From: Nectonema munidae | Lineage: Eukaryota > Nematomorpha > Nectonematoida > Nectonematidae | Assembly (NCBI GenBank): GCA_030549495.1 | Contig: JAUIRK010000278.1 | Location: 974,001 to 1,038,000, forward strand | Length of the DNA stretch: 64,000 nucleotides | Direction of reading: 5' to 3' | Part shown: one piece after another, positions 40,001 through 46,430 of the stretch | Position numbering within the stretch: position 1 is the stretch's first letter | How the letters are laid out: every line of letters begins with the position of its first letter | Program-made: the position numbers and the translations under genes | Notes under the pieces: model-generated | Database searches by the model: none | What the model saw: only the letters and a program-made list of their open reading frames with translations | Told to the model about the DNA's origin: nothing

Positions 40001-43000
40001 TAAAAGAATTCTTCGTCTTTAATAAGCTAAAGATTGGATTTTAATGTCTTACTTTTTTATGTTTGTTAAAAATATTCCTTTTGCCAGCTGTTTTAATGCT
40101 TGAATTAGACTCCTTCTACGTCTAATATATTAAGTTTATAAAGTTTGTATGGATGCCTAAGAAAAAAAATTTTCAAAAAAAAGTTACCTTTTATAAAATA
40201 AATTTTTTTTATTAAATATGTGAAATTTAAATTATTTAAAATCGTCTTTAGTGATTGAAATTGAATTAAATTAAAATATTTAAAAGGAAATAAAAATTTT
40301 AAAATAACGCACTTGTAAAAAAAGACTTCCGACCACTGGGCTACCCAATCATTTTCAGGTAGCACCCTTGTAAATTGTCTACATAAGGCTTCCCTTTTAC
40401 AACGTGTTGCACGGATTTGGTCCTTGATAACGGCGATATATCCAGAAATGCGATCAAATGTACTTATTTGATTTTATTGGCGTAAATACTCGAGAATAAG
40501 TCAAAATGTCAATATTTACAAGCTTAAATTTATATCGCTGAAAATGGCGAATTGTCTCATCTCGTTCGCAATGCATTAAAGCATTAAGTGTTTTTGGAAG
40601 TCAGTATGTTTTCTTTTACATAAATGTCTGTGAAACACATAATGAATTGTATGCAAACACACATACACAGACTTGTCTTTATGCATACACTCACCCACGT
40701 AGCCAGGGATTGGGAACTTTGGGATAGGACCCTCCATCTAGGCAACGGGCGCTAGTATGAAAAAATTGAAATTTAAAAATTCTGAATTTGTTTTTTTGAC
40801 AATCTCCTCATTCTAACAATGTAAAACTTAAATTGTTTAATTTTGTTAAGATGCGCAAAGTTTTATTAAATTTTGATAAAAAATGGACTTCAAGCAAGTT
40901 TTAAAAGTTAGAATGTCATGAATTATGATTGAGTCGAAATTTAAAAAGATCTTACAATAAGGCTAAGTGCAGTATTAAAGGTCTTATTCTTGAGAATTTG
41001 GTTTTCATAAGAGAACGCATTATCCATAACCCAATTTTCCATCGTCAAGAAAGCTTCTTCAAAGCCTATGCTAGGTGCAATCTGAATTGCTTCATCCTAA
41101 AAAATTATAAGTAACAAAACAAACAACAAAAAATACTTGCCATTTTAATTTAAAATACTAAATGACTAAAACTATAAATTAATTAACTAAAGCACTTTGT
41201 ACACGGGTACTGGTGTGTTACACCCGCTTCGGGCAATACTTTAGCGTCCAGTTAAAAAGATGCATTGTCCTTTGGAGTTCTATGTGGTATGGTGGACTTA
41301 GTCAAAATTAGTGGGGCTTTGAAGAGACTTTTTTTCCTAATAACAATATTATAATAATCGGTTTTACTGCTATTTTTCCAGCAAGCTAGGATCTAGCTGC
41401 TTTTACAACTATAAATAAATATTTGTTCAATTTTACGTTTACAATTTTCCCTATTTTACTGGTCAGCTGATTTTAAATTTCTTCTCATATCTTTTTCAAC
41501 TACTTCCTTCCAGGAAATTTCTTTTTGCAAAATAAAATACTAACAATATTATATGTCGAGATTTGAAAAAGTAAAAAAAGTATACAATATTCCTAAAAAC
41601 TTACAAACACGTTCAGAGCAAAGTTTGACAACTCTTGTAAAGGATTTGAAATTGCATTAATTGGAGCACTTAGCTGATTTGTACGAAAATAACTGACCTA
41701 AAATAGAATGAATAATAAAGAAACAAGAATAACAATAAAAAATGTGTATAGAAACTAGGAAGAGATTTTAAAGATAAGGAATGTGATTGAAAGTTTTGGA
41801 TTATTATAAAATTCATTTTTAGATACATGTATAACAAGTCAATGGATCAGAGAGAGGAAACCCTTTGAGGACCAGTAGGACACCCGTGTCCCAAGAAATG
41901 AAAATCGTCTGCTTTGAATATATATAATTCCATTGAAAAAGAAAGCAGACGAATCGTCTTCAAAATTTTGGTCTTCAAAGGGTTAAAAGATTTTCGCTTT
42001 TATAAACACATTTAGCCGTGGTAAGAGTTAGCTAGCTAATATCATTTTTTAATTCTTTCATAGAAAAATTAGAATTCGTCTTCGAATGAAAAAGTAGTGT
42101 ACATATTTGTTTTTTCAATTAAAAATCTATATATAATCAACTAAGTTATTATTCTAACTAGTAATCGATGCTGTCTAGAATTAACTAGCTATCGAAATGT
42201 GAAAAAATAGGAGAGCAAAAATACAGGATATTATTAACTTTTATTAAGTTATTAATTTATTTAAAAAAAACTAAAATTAAATATATTATTCATAGCTTTT
42301 TTTTAATCAATCTGAGGGTCTTTTCGTTTAGACCGCCACATCAAGTAATCACCATTTCATCTGCCTTTTATAGTTATGTCCTGGTTGCCAAATTCTCTGG
42401 GTTTACCCACATTTTGTTGTTTATAAAAGGAAACTAAAAAAAAATTAATAACTTTAATGGATATTAAGATTATAAAAGGCAAAGGAAATGGTGATTACTT
42501 GATGTCGCCGTCTAAACGAAAAGACCCCACCCAATCTGATTTTATACTTGTGTTTATATGGAAATTTAATGCCAAATTTTAATTTTTTTTTAGAAGGAAA
42601 ATTGTAATAAAAAATGGGGTCTTATCTGCATTGTGAGAGTTTCTAAGAGAGACATCCTTAAACATTTTTGCGCTAATCAAGTATATTAAGAAAGAATTGT
42701 GAACTTTTAAAGTATAAAGAGGAAATGTAAGGAATATTTTCATTGTTGCAAAGTTAGGAACAAAATTTAATCATAGAAATATTTTTTCAGCAAATCAACG
42801 GCAAAATTGAAAGCGCGATATTAAGTCTACAAATGCCAACACTCCTTTATACAAAACACAATTAAAGGGAAGAAATAGAGTACAAAAATTTAAAAAAAAA
42901 TACTTCTTCCGGAAAGTAGTATAGAAGTTTAAGCTTTAGCTTCACAAAATCTGGACCTTCTAGACTAAAATTTAAACGTTAAATAATACATTGCCTATAT

Positions 43001-45306
43001 ATCGTTTACAATATCAAAACTAATTGTTCACGAAATAAACTGTCAATAGCCAGAGTTTTAACTTCATAAATATTCAAAATAGTTTTCTATTAGTTTTGTA
43101 AGAATTGAGAATTTTAAATTGTCTGAGAAGGAGTACAAATTTAAGTATCAATTATTTAAAAAAAAAATAAAAAAATCTACAATACACTATATATTACTAT
43201 ATAGTTTATTACATGTCATCCTAAGACATGCACGGGGTGCCTAACCTTTCATAGGGTACGCGCCAAATATAGTGTTTTCTGATGGGTCTGACTTTAATTA
43301 CGCAATCACTCGCATTGACACTAATTTTGTAGTAATCCTTGTAATTTTGTCGCAATCCCTATAAATTTTGCCGCGGTCCCCTTAATTTTGTCGTAAACCT
43401 AATTTTTTTGTAATCTAACAAATTGTACCAAATTTTCAAGTGACATTTTTTTTTAGAAATTATGAAATGCTAGAAAGATTTTGAGGAATGTAATCAAATT
43501 TTGGATTATAATTCATTTTTTGAAATTTTAAAATTTAGTTTAAAATTTAAAAAAGTAAAATAAAAAAAAGACGGAAAATTTGGATATGTTACCAAAATAT
43601 AAGGGGACTACAAAGAATCAACAGGTATAGGGTGATTGAGGCAAAAAAGTAAAATTTAAAAGGATTACACACGACAAAGACAAATTTGACGATGTAGGGA
43701 TTGTAAAGGTTTGCGAGAAATTCGAGAGATTACGACAAAATTCGGTCAAAAGAGAGACTACGACAAAATTTGGATTTTCTAAACAAAAAATTGTTTTGAA
43801 GATTTGAATTTATAGAAAGGAAGAAAGATATTGTTATACGATTTTAAATTTTAAGATAAAAAAATATATAAACATTATTTTCCTCGAGCTTCATGTGATT
43901 TTTAAATACATTTTTTTAAAGAAAATGTGCAAATGAAATTTATATGTAATTTTTATATAGCTATGTTTTTTAGATAGACTTGGAATTGGGCCAAATCTAT
44001 ATTTATAAATTCATTTTTTGTGCTAATTTTTGGCAAAATAAACTAGCATCCTGAATTTTCGGAACCTTTTGTGGATATAAATAGTAACCATTCAGTTTTC
44101 TGGACTTATCTAAAGCATTTGATAGAGCAAAACTTCAATTTTTCAAAATAGGCTAGCAAGGCCATATTTAGAACTTGGTCGTAACCGCATGCATGGAATA
44201 TTAATTCAAAGGCAATATATTTTCTATTGGGATTTAAGTGTTCTCTAGGGCCAATTTTGGGAGCTTTTGTTTCATTTTGTTCTGCTTTTTTGTAATAGTA
44301 TCAATAGAAGGGATATGAACTATGCATTGGATATAACGTTGATTTTTACAATTATAAATAGAGATTATGAACATAAGTTTGAAAAAATTATCCTTAAATC
44401 TTAGCAATCCTTTTTCAGCCACTTTTTCTTAAATGATTTTTGGAAGCTTTTCATGTAAAGTTCCATAAAACGAAAAGTTTTTCTTCGCGTCTGCACATTA
44501 ATTAACATTTCCATCAAAATCTTAAAAAATCATGGATGTTTATAAAAATTAAAGTAGTCCTTGCCATTTAAATACGCGTTTTACTTTCGCTTATGATTGT
44601 TTTTGATTGTGTATAGATGGTTAAATTATAGAGAATTTATATAACAGGAACAATGAATTTTCGATATTAAAAATGACTAACATTTCCCACGCACTATTAA
44701 GAAATGGACAACATACTTTTACTCCTCCCAACATATTGTATGGTAGAAAGGGATTCAATTCTGCAAATACGGTGGCCTTTTAAAAGTCCACCTTCATTAA
44801 AAAAATAAGCACATAATTTGGACTAATATAGGAAAGATTTAAAAAGGAATCGACCCACTTATTGAGTATATTTTCTAATCAATCTTGATATTTTAAAATG
44901 TGATGAATTGATATTTAAAATATCTTCTGAATGAATGAATAAATATATAAATTAACAATTATTCATTTGGTATTTTACCTTAGAATAAGATTTTTAAAAT
45001 TTTCAAGCGGTGAAGATATCTGCACAACCAAATCTACTATTGCTAGACATAACTATCGAAAATAAATAAATAAAAAAATTAAGAAACAATACTTCTTAAG
45101 AAGAAATATACCTGATTAAAGATATTGGATGTTTTGTAATTTTTAGCGTGAGTTGTCAACGATTGCAAAAGAGAAGCTTGCGACTCAGAAACAAGTTCAG
45201 AAAAGGAATCGCTTATTTTTCGCCTCATAATTTGAGCACTAATAAATGAAACTTGTGGTGATCGATTCAGTGAAAGTAATTTATCACAGATCACCCATGA
45301 GTAAAC
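15841..45306 (-). CDS. TNPO3: Transportin-3 (SR-protein importin), multi-exon
   Basis: A beta-karyopherin of the transportin-SR/importin-13 group. It is a HEAT-repeat superhelix that carries phosphorylated SR splicing factors into the nucleus and releases them on RanGTP. I identified 16 exons, listed separately, by matching translations to human TNPO3 as I remember it, then checked GT/AG and phase at each junction. Every direct junction agrees in phase. The product is about 860 residues; human TNPO3 is about 923. Hallmarks are FISAQIMRRKISDSFSEL (human YFAAQTMKMKIQTSFYEL), CRCCKHFLRTV, YSSYLYLGSIIVHVFG, CPDMIEDFFRL and the C-terminal CHLHKLSLMLR. Not located are exon 1 (about 40 residues, upstream of 45306) and about 50 residues between 42904 and 41697. 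Two introns are tiny (64 and 68 bp); others run to several kb and are filled with transposons. Sequence identity to human looks modest, so this is a divergent orthologue. Confidence 0.88.
16042..16977. other. TNPO3 intron, no element recognised
   Basis: Intervening sequence between the last two exons. No repeat or other gene was recognised. Confidence 0.5.
16978..17133 (-). CDS. TNPO3: TNPO3 exon
   Basis: The acceptor CCTTTTACAG precedes 17133. The exon reads DEGKYSVITGILALN then PPLVLHLLQSSLSIP, aligned with human QQLVSQLLHTCCFCLP. The donor AAAGAG|GTATTC after 16978 is phase 0. The donor choice leaves about eight extra residues (WFSSSWKE) relative to human; the frame itself runs on to a TAG at 16888. 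Confidence 0.8.
17134..18079. other. TNPO3 intron, no element recognised
   Basis: AT-rich intronic sequence. A plus-strand frame at 17758-17973 shows no motif and is treated as chance. Confidence 0.4.
18080..18395 (+). mobile_element. tRNA-derived SINE
   Basis: The best preserved SINE in the window. Its head keeps a perfect 8-bp acceptor-like stem (AACGCCGG with CCGGCGTT, 18080-18150), an A box (GGTGGCAATGTGGTTAGA) and a B box (GGGTTCGATACCC). A GC-rich body of about 200 bp follows, then a GATGATAATGACAATAAAAAG tail (ends about 18395). It lies antisense inside a TNPO3 intron. Confidence 0.75.
18680..18830 (-). CDS. TNPO3: TNPO3 exon
   Basis: The exon reads YISDLLIPFLQMKIFSDIF then YFLSKLVIAPAP. 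It aligns almost without gaps to human FIQRSPVTLL...VMRFLRDLI. The acceptor TTTTTGCCAG and the donor CCT|GTAACT (phase 0) join cleanly to GAT GAA at 17133. Confidence 0.88.
18895..19037 (-). CDS. TNPO3: TNPO3 exon
   Basis: The acceptor TTATTTTTTAG precedes 19037. The exon reads FFALHTFTKISN then CPDMIEDFFRLCQR, matching human HPDTVDDLFRLATR. The donor CG|GTACCTC starts a 64-bp intron (18894-18831). Skipping that intron would shift the frame, and removing it restores alignment. Confidence 0.9.
19676..20385 (-). CDS. TNPO3: TNPO3 large central exon
   Basis: A 710-bp exon, the longest. The acceptor TTTACCTTAG precedes 20385 and the donor AAT|GTATCA follows 19676. It encodes RVIDYLLQIVFLPTNLQKR at the start and CRCCKHFLRTVNEDAAQVL then YLYLGSIIVHVFG near the end, the most conserved part of the protein. 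Confidence 0.95.
20386..20879. other. TNPO3 intron segment
   Basis: A minus-strand frame at 20340-20615 looks protein-like, but its phase does not fit between the flanking exons, so it is left as intron. Confidence 0.4.
20880..21005. mobile_element. piggyBac-type TTAA MITE
   Basis: A 126-bp hairpin element flanked by TTAA (20880-20883 and 21002-21005). Its inverted ends are CCCGTTATCGACCA and TGGTCGATAACCAG. It has internal GCAGACGATT. TTAA target sites are the mark of piggyBac elements. A related element lies at 41.86-41.99 kb. Confidence 0.7.
21006..21875. other. TNPO3 intron, nothing recognised
   Basis: AT-rich intronic sequence with a short (CT)n tract near 21.17 kb. No element was recognised. 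Confidence 0.4.
21876..22039 (-). CDS. TNPO3: TNPO3 exon
   Basis: The acceptor TTTGTTTTTAG precedes 22039, completing an AG|T serine codon from 27732. It encodes ELASLFDMVLFVIDSLL then ALLYTSIKFLNKCCH, matching human VLEGVV...AVRYTSIELVGEM. The donor CCAA|GTAAAC is phase 1 and joins AA CGA at 20385 in frame. Confidence 0.85.
22090..23400. repeat. Complex tandem repeat block in TNPO3 intron
   Basis: Five partial copies of a unit of about 190-230 bp start near 22192, 22427, 22895, 23011 and 23197. Each contains TTTCTGTTCATATTTTGCTA, GATTTGATATACCTCAT, AAGTTATTACCTATA and AATCAAAGAATCGAAAAAT motifs. Interspersed are CTCCAACCTGTATACTACGA minisatellite units. The same sequences recur at 46.08-46.43 kb. 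Unit order is scrambled and some copies are interrupted by the 87-bp palindrome. No coding capacity. Confidence 0.8.
22512..22747. repeat. Near-perfect 87-bp inverted repeat
   Basis: The arms at 22512-22598 and 22661-22747 are almost identical when one is reversed; by eye only two or three mismatches. They enclose a 62-bp spacer. The inner edges read GGCTCCCCTTACTTTTA. A diverged relative with GGCTCCGGTTACTTTTA lies at 23398-23414, so these may be ends of a mobile family. A stable cruciform or hairpin is possible. Confidence 0.85.
23520..24780. other. TNPO3 intron, sparse content
   Basis: No exon was recognised. A GC-richer patch at 24.49-24.57 kb with repeated CCGGCCC/GGCCCGC motifs resembles hAT-type repeat ends, but no full element could be drawn. 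Confidence 0.35.
24783..26003 (-). mobile_element. Tc1/mariner-type transposon
   Basis: A 1.2-kb element with inverted ends of about 45 bp, CGATCTATTACGTCGTTGTT on the left and its reverse near 25.98 kb. The left flank shows TA; the right flank does not. A decayed transposase lies inside on the minus strand. Next to the right end is a short direct repeat (CTATGACATTATTGAATG, twice, 25.89-25.95 kb). It lies in a TNPO3 intron, in the gene's orientation. Confidence 0.8.
24945..25830 (-). pseudogene. Tc1/mariner (IS630-type) transposase, decayed
   Basis: DDE transposase. The N-terminal helix-turn-helix region (25.83-25.43 kb) reads RKRAISLAL-like text and IVRKFFSNGQEEALKRGRDN. The core has ILLLDEVGFKVYAF with the first aspartate, VLIMDKASIHR with the second, and FLPPYCHF.IQLKI, a damaged form of the LPPYSPxLNPIE block with the third acid. 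The pieces lie in different frames with stops, so the copy is inactive. It appears slightly shorter than a typical 340-residue Tc1 protein. Confidence 0.75.
26240..27330 (+). pseudogene. hAT transposase fragment, GTF2IRD2-like
   Basis: The DNA is distinctly GC-richer than its surroundings. In shifting plus-strand frames it encodes pieces matching the hAT/Charlie transposase that gave rise to vertebrate GTF2IRD2. These are VSRILVRRMKPFADG at 26.29-26.34 kb, EEFLQYVPLRDTTTGQ, DELNAKLQCSL, FEVKPRLWKRQLSNGQLVHFP, SLQDEFASRF and the C-terminal ALLGSTYCCVELFLKMKY with HLRSQLSDRHHAILVL. At least three frame changes are needed, and the N-terminal zinc finger and part of the catalytic core are missing. 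It is oriented opposite to TNPO3, in its intron. Transposon ends were not found. Confidence 0.8.
27340..27731. other. TNPO3 intron, nothing recognised
   Basis: AT-rich intronic sequence between the hAT fragment and the next exon. Confidence 0.4.
27732..27832 (-). CDS. TNPO3: TNPO3 exon
   Basis: The exon reads MLHLLKESPANFNWANVEG then ILFISSQVISFLKD, matching human AQLYSTLKEGNPPWEVTEA and VLFIMAAIAKS. The acceptor CTCATCTAAG precedes 27832 and the donor AG|GTAAAAT is phase 2. Confidence 0.9.
27901..28008 (-). CDS. TNPO3: TNPO3 exon
   Basis: The acceptor TTCATTGTAG precedes 28008. The exon reads TEYPSKDDDFVTRRNEIGF then NFIVGASDIHNN, aligned with human EETDDFGEFRMRVSDL and IFLIGSMECF. The donor AAT|GTAAGG opens a 68-bp intron (27900-27833). 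Confidence 0.9.
28576..28725 (-). CDS. TNPO3: TNPO3 exon
   Basis: Exactly 50 codons between TTTTTTCAG and ATT|GTAAGC. It reads NMFAMTRCWINLAERLHDYK, aligned with human VVEISFNFWYRLGEHLYK. Confidence 0.9.
28726..29379. other. TNPO3 intron, nothing recognised
   Basis: No repeat structure or coding signature was recognised before the LINE that follows. Confidence 0.4.
29380..31530 (+). mobile_element. Decayed LINE (endonuclease plus RT)
   Basis: A non-LTR retrotransposon of the type with an APE-like endonuclease. Endonuclease text includes FATWNVGSMVGKR, VCVQETRWGGNAAKEIGEGF and ISGYAPQNGC at 29.40-29.71 kb. RT text includes PKQFGFMPGKSSIDAIFMTR and FVDLEKAYDTIHRACI at 31.05-31.21 kb, then LHQRSALSPLLFTLVVDEL and FLFADDIAILADN at 31.32-31.45 kb. 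Reading frames change many times, so it is inactive. The 3' end was not defined. It is oriented opposite to TNPO3 within an intron. Confidence 0.85.
29984..30062. repeat. Segment shared with 32.35-kb element
   Basis: About 75 bases beginning GGGAAATCCCGGTTCCAAAC are nearly identical to the reverse of 32345-32428. It lies inside the LINE body, between endonuclease and RT text, and may be a piece of the other element inserted there. Confidence 0.65.
31531..32189. other. TNPO3 intron, nothing firm
   Basis: A 'GGAGTCGTGAGTCGGAGA' type repeat occurs at 31.66-31.71 kb; related text is near 45.5 kb. No element boundaries could be drawn. Confidence 0.35.
32190..32487 (-). mobile_element. Non-autonomous hAT-like element
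   Basis: Read on the minus strand it begins TAGGGTTTGTATAAGTATCG. It continues with the segment shared with the LINE and ends in a hairpin. The outer end resembles the left end of the hAT fossil at 12.1 kb. No transposase is present. Confidence 0.5.
32214..32296. repeat. 26-bp inverted repeat hairpin
   Basis: GGAGAAAAGTGTGCAAACGA at 32214 is mirrored by the stretch ending CACACTTTTCTCC at 32296, with one mismatch over 26 bases and a loop of about 31 bases. Confidence 0.8.
32490..33073. other. TNPO3 intron, nothing recognised
   Basis: No coding or repeat signature. Confidence 0.4.
33074..33136 (-). CDS. TNPO3: TNPO3 short exon
   Basis: A 21-codon exon, TGNQVNKPLDLILYIDID then QPE, matching human TPGQGLGDLRTLELLLICA and HPQ. 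The acceptor TTATTTTTAG and donor GAA|GTATGT are both phase 0. Confidence 0.85.
33480..33620 (+). mobile_element. LINE endonuclease scrap
   Basis: GACGTACGGTTTCAATGGAA followed by HKVDFIVWEKR-like text resembles the endonuclease part of the LINE at 29.80-29.94 kb (ACGGTTTCAATGAAAT). Short and decayed. Confidence 0.4.
33645..33719 (-). CDS. TNPO3: TNPO3 exon
   Basis: A 25-codon exon ASTMSVEFRDFLYNQMIYFA then DVSTR, aligned without gaps to human VAREDLDKVLNYCRIFTEL. The acceptor TTTATTTTAAG and donor CGA|GTGAAA are phase 0. The donor is weak, so the 3' edge is the least certain. Confidence 0.7.
34035..34140 (+). ncRNA. GC-rich structured segment, identity unknown
   Basis: About 105 bases are much richer in G and C than their surroundings and capable of several hairpins. 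These are AGTCCA with TGGACT (about 34069-34088), ATCC-GAAA-GGAT with a GNRA loop (about 34113-34124), and GGGCC with GGCCC. GGTGCGAACGCC near the end resembles a pol III B box. It could be a SINE head or other tRNA-like repeat. I could not match it to a known ribozyme. Confidence 0.3.
34141..35239. other. TNPO3 intron, nothing recognised
   Basis: AT-rich, with runs of A and T. No exon or element was recognised. Confidence 0.4.
35250..35320. repeat. Repeat copy shared with 37.69 kb
   Basis: About 65 bases (TATGTCAATTCACACTAATC and the following AGCATATCCCACTCTCTTAC) recur at 37688-37745 with few differences in the same orientation. Confidence 0.75.
35400..36440 (+). mobile_element. Decayed LINE, Jockey/CR1-like
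   Basis: The C-terminal half of a reverse transcriptase. It reads LFINDLHYTNSRMKYFSFAE where FADD is expected, then NNELQSLFDW, YQLLGVVIDSRLKWTAHVKF and a C-terminal stretch HTSNLLYESKILKINDLYKY. Frames shift several times. The 3' end is marked by a short tandem ATCTAATCTAATCT near 36.42 kb, usual for this LINE group. It is antisense to TNPO3. Confidence 0.8.
36441..37084. other. TNPO3 intron, nothing recognised
   Basis: No exon or element was recognised. Confidence 0.4.
37085..37310. mobile_element. MITE with internal 78-bp tandem duplication
   Basis: The inverted ends ATTCTAAATTTTTAATACTA (from about 37104) and its mirror at about 37264-37292 enclose two head-to-tail copies of a unit of about 78 bp. 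The unit contains AAAGAAAACATTGATACGG and TTTTTACTCTCTGCATGGAC. Confidence 0.65.
37688..37745. repeat. Repeat copy shared with 35.25 kb
   Basis: Second copy of the segment at 35250-35320, up to ACAGAACATCGAT. Confidence 0.75.
37746..39673. other. TNPO3 intron, mostly unrecognised
   Basis: AT-rich sequence without a supported exon. A GC-richer stretch at 39.36-39.48 kb (ACACAGGCGTAGGCACACGC) may be part of a SINE, but no A or B box was seen. Confidence 0.35.
39674..40155. repeat. Tandem partial duplication, about 330-355 bp apart
   Basis: Blocks such as GCTAAAGATTGGA, TTGGACTCCTTCTATGCATA and AAAGTTTATAAGGATGC recur in the same order and orientation at 40002-40155. There they read AAAGATTGGATTT, TTAGACTCCTTCTACGTCTA and AAAGTTTGTATGGATGC. 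Divergence is appreciable, so this is an old duplication. Confidence 0.7.
40156..40955. other. TNPO3 intron, nothing firm
   Basis: A (CA)-rich patch with ACACACATACACAGAC lies at 40.65 kb. No exon or complete element was recognised. Confidence 0.4.
40956..41096 (-). CDS. TNPO3: TNPO3 exon
   Basis: 47 codons between TTTTTTAG and ATT|GTAAGA, phase 0 both ends. It reads DEAIQIAPSIGFEEAFLTME then NWVMDNAFSYENQ. Residue-level similarity to human is weak, but its length and position fit the expected gap almost exactly. Confidence 0.7.
41605..41697 (-). CDS. TNPO3: TNPO3 exon
   Basis: 31 codons VSYFRTNQLSAPINAISN then PLQELSNFALNVF, aligned with human GSWFNLGVLDSNFMANNK and LLALLFEVL. The acceptor TTCTATTTTAG and donor TTT|GTAAGT are phase 0. 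Confidence 0.78.
41857..41986. mobile_element. piggyBac-type MITE
   Basis: A hairpin element with CCCTTTGAGGACCA and TGGTCTTCAAAGGG ends. The right edge is TTAA, the left edge is decayed. Internal GCAGACGA/TCGTCTGC motifs are shared with the 20.9-kb element. Confidence 0.65.
41987..42315. other. TNPO3 intron segment
   Basis: No exon was recognised. The missing part of TNPO3, about 50 residues, should lie between 41698 and 42903. Confidence 0.4.
42316..42531. mobile_element. MITE with intact 8-bp target duplication
   Basis: A 216-bp element flanked by CAATCTGA on both sides (42308-42315 and 42532-42539). Its terminal inverted repeats of about 57 bp begin GGGTCTTTTCGTTTAGAC and differ at only a few positions. 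An 8-bp duplication fits hAT or a similar family. Confidence 0.85.
42904..42964 (-). CDS. TNPO3: TNPO3 exon
   Basis: The acceptor TTTAAATTTTAG precedes 42964, completing AG|T from 44979. The exon reads LEGPDFVKLKLKLLYYFPEE, aligned with human SLPFLLEILTVLPEE. The donor GAAGAA|GTATTT is phase 0. Confidence 0.72.
43270..43790. mobile_element. Foldback element with TTTTGTCG subterminal repeats
   Basis: The left side carries direct repeats of AATTTTGTCGCAATCCCT-like units. The right side carries the inverted counterpart (GATTACGACAAAATTCG). The middle is AT-rich and non-coding. Terminal bases and target duplication could not be fixed. Confidence 0.6.
44060..44600 (+). mobile_element. LINE reverse transcriptase fragment
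   Basis: Frame-shifting RT text: FLDLSKAFDRAKLQFF (the first catalytic block), a damaged QGSILGPLLFIL block, and LKKLSLNLS before the C terminus. Jockey/CR1-like. It is antisense to TNPO3. Confidence 0.7.
44601..44978. other. TNPO3 intron segment
   Basis: No exon was supported. An acceptor-like TATTTGCAG near 44.76 kb leads only to a short frame with no TNPO3 match. Confidence 0.4.
44979..45052 (-). CDS. TNPO3: TNPO3 exon
   Basis: The exon reads LCLAIVDLVVQISSPLENFK, matching human LALAIADLALQMPSWKG. The acceptor TTTTCGATAG precedes 45052 and the donor AG|GTAAAAT is phase 2. Confidence 0.88.
45112..45306 (-). CDS. TNPO3: TNPO3 second coding exon
   Basis: 65 codons between ATTAAAATAG and CAG|GTATAT, phase 0. 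It reads VYSWVICDKLLSLN then FISAQIMRRKISDSFSEL, matching human VHAWEISDQLL and YFAAQTMKMKIQTSFYEL. This is the importin-beta N-terminal region that binds Ran. Exon 1 must lie upstream and was not found. Confidence 0.93.
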
Positions 45307-45584
45307 CTATTTTAATAAAAAATATACATATGAGAGAAAAATAATAAATCTAATATTTAACGCGTGACAATCAATAACAAAATCATGGAAAAACTACTTT
45401 CAAAAGCGTGTTAAACTTGGTAAAATATATTAAATAAAAAAATAGTTTGATCTCTGTAAGGATATCGAATGTCGAAGAGTTGGTGTTGAATTTAGATATA
45501 TATATAGTCGGAGTAGGATTTTTAAGTACTTGGAGTCTGAGTCGCATATTTTCGCTCTGAATCGTCAGCCTTGGTACCCACCTA

Positions 45585-45730
45585 AGCATAAACTTGTTCA
45601 GGATATTGCAACTCGGTGAAACTCAACACAAGACATGCTTGAAAGGTTATAAGAAACAAAGAAATGTTTTGCGGCATGCGCTATTGACCATGATGTTCCA
45701 AAGCTAGCAGCTTATTCTTTGGAGACGTAG
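45585..45730 (+). pseudogene. hAT transposase scrap
   Basis: The plus strand reads KLVQDIATR, a stop where W is expected, then NSTQDMLERL and an AIDHDVPKLAAYSLE stretch. This is the 'DVxTRWNSTYDMLERL' block common to hAT transposases. No ends were seen. Confidence 0.6.
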
Positions 45731-46005
45731 TCTCTATCTAAATTATTTATTTATTTTATTTATTTATTTAAAGAATCAAATAGACAAGGACAAAGTTTTA
45801 ATGCAGCCGAAAAAAAAGGTCTTCTCCATATCTCTTCATTCTCCACAACTCTTGAGTCTTGTTTTGAAGATCTCCAAAGGGAAATTAATCCTTCGAGATG
45901 AAGAATCTTCAGAAACGCAACTTTGCAAATTGGTTTCTGTTCATAATACATCATAAATAATAATAATAAAAAATAATGATTACAAATACGAAAGTATTTA
46001 ACGCT

Positions 46006-46032
46006 AATATATATATATATATATATATATAT
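46006..46032. repeat. (AT)n microsatellite
   Basis: About 13 AT dinucleotides in a row. Confidence 0.9.
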
Positions 46033-46074
46033 TCTCATAACCTGTACGGTTGAACGCGGGTAGACAACTTGCGT

Positions 46075-46430
46075 GTTATCTCCAACCCGTATATTACGAT
46101 GATTCTTCTCCAACCTGTATTCTACGATGATTCATCTCCAAACTATATACTACAATGATTCATCTCCAACCTGTATACTACGATAATTCATCTCCAAACT
46201 GTATACTACGATGATTCATCTTCAACCTGTATACTACGATGGTTTCTATTCCATGTACAAATAACTAGGGAGACAATGTTCAACTTTCTGTTCACATTCT
46301 GCTAGATGTAAGATTTGATATACCTCATTCGGGGAGACGATGCTACATAAGTTATTACCTATATACATTATACCTGTATACTACGTTGGTTCATCTCCAA
46401 CCTGTATACCGCGATAATTCATCTTTCTGA
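46075..46430. repeat. 28-bp minisatellite and linked repeat
   Basis: About six imperfect head-to-tail copies of a 28-bp unit (CTCCAACCTGTATACTACGA then TGATTCAT) lie at 46075-46240. The 'TTCTATTCCATGTACAAATA ... GGGGAGACGATGCTACATAA' sequence also seen at 22.15-22.30 kb follows. No spacers, so not CRISPR. Confidence 0.85.

Noticed and set aside
44234-44580. Minus-strand frame considered as the missing TNPO3 exon
   Set aside because: The plus strand here encodes LINE reverse transcriptase text, and the minus frame has no TNPO3 match or phase fit.
45760-46113. 117-codon minus-strand frame
   Set aside because: It runs through the (AT)n tract and minisatellite; the peptide includes the repeat translation and shows no family signature.
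46075-46240. Regularly spaced repeats, CRISPR-like at first glance
   Set aside because: The 28-bp units follow each other directly with no spacers, in a eukaryotic context; a minisatellite.
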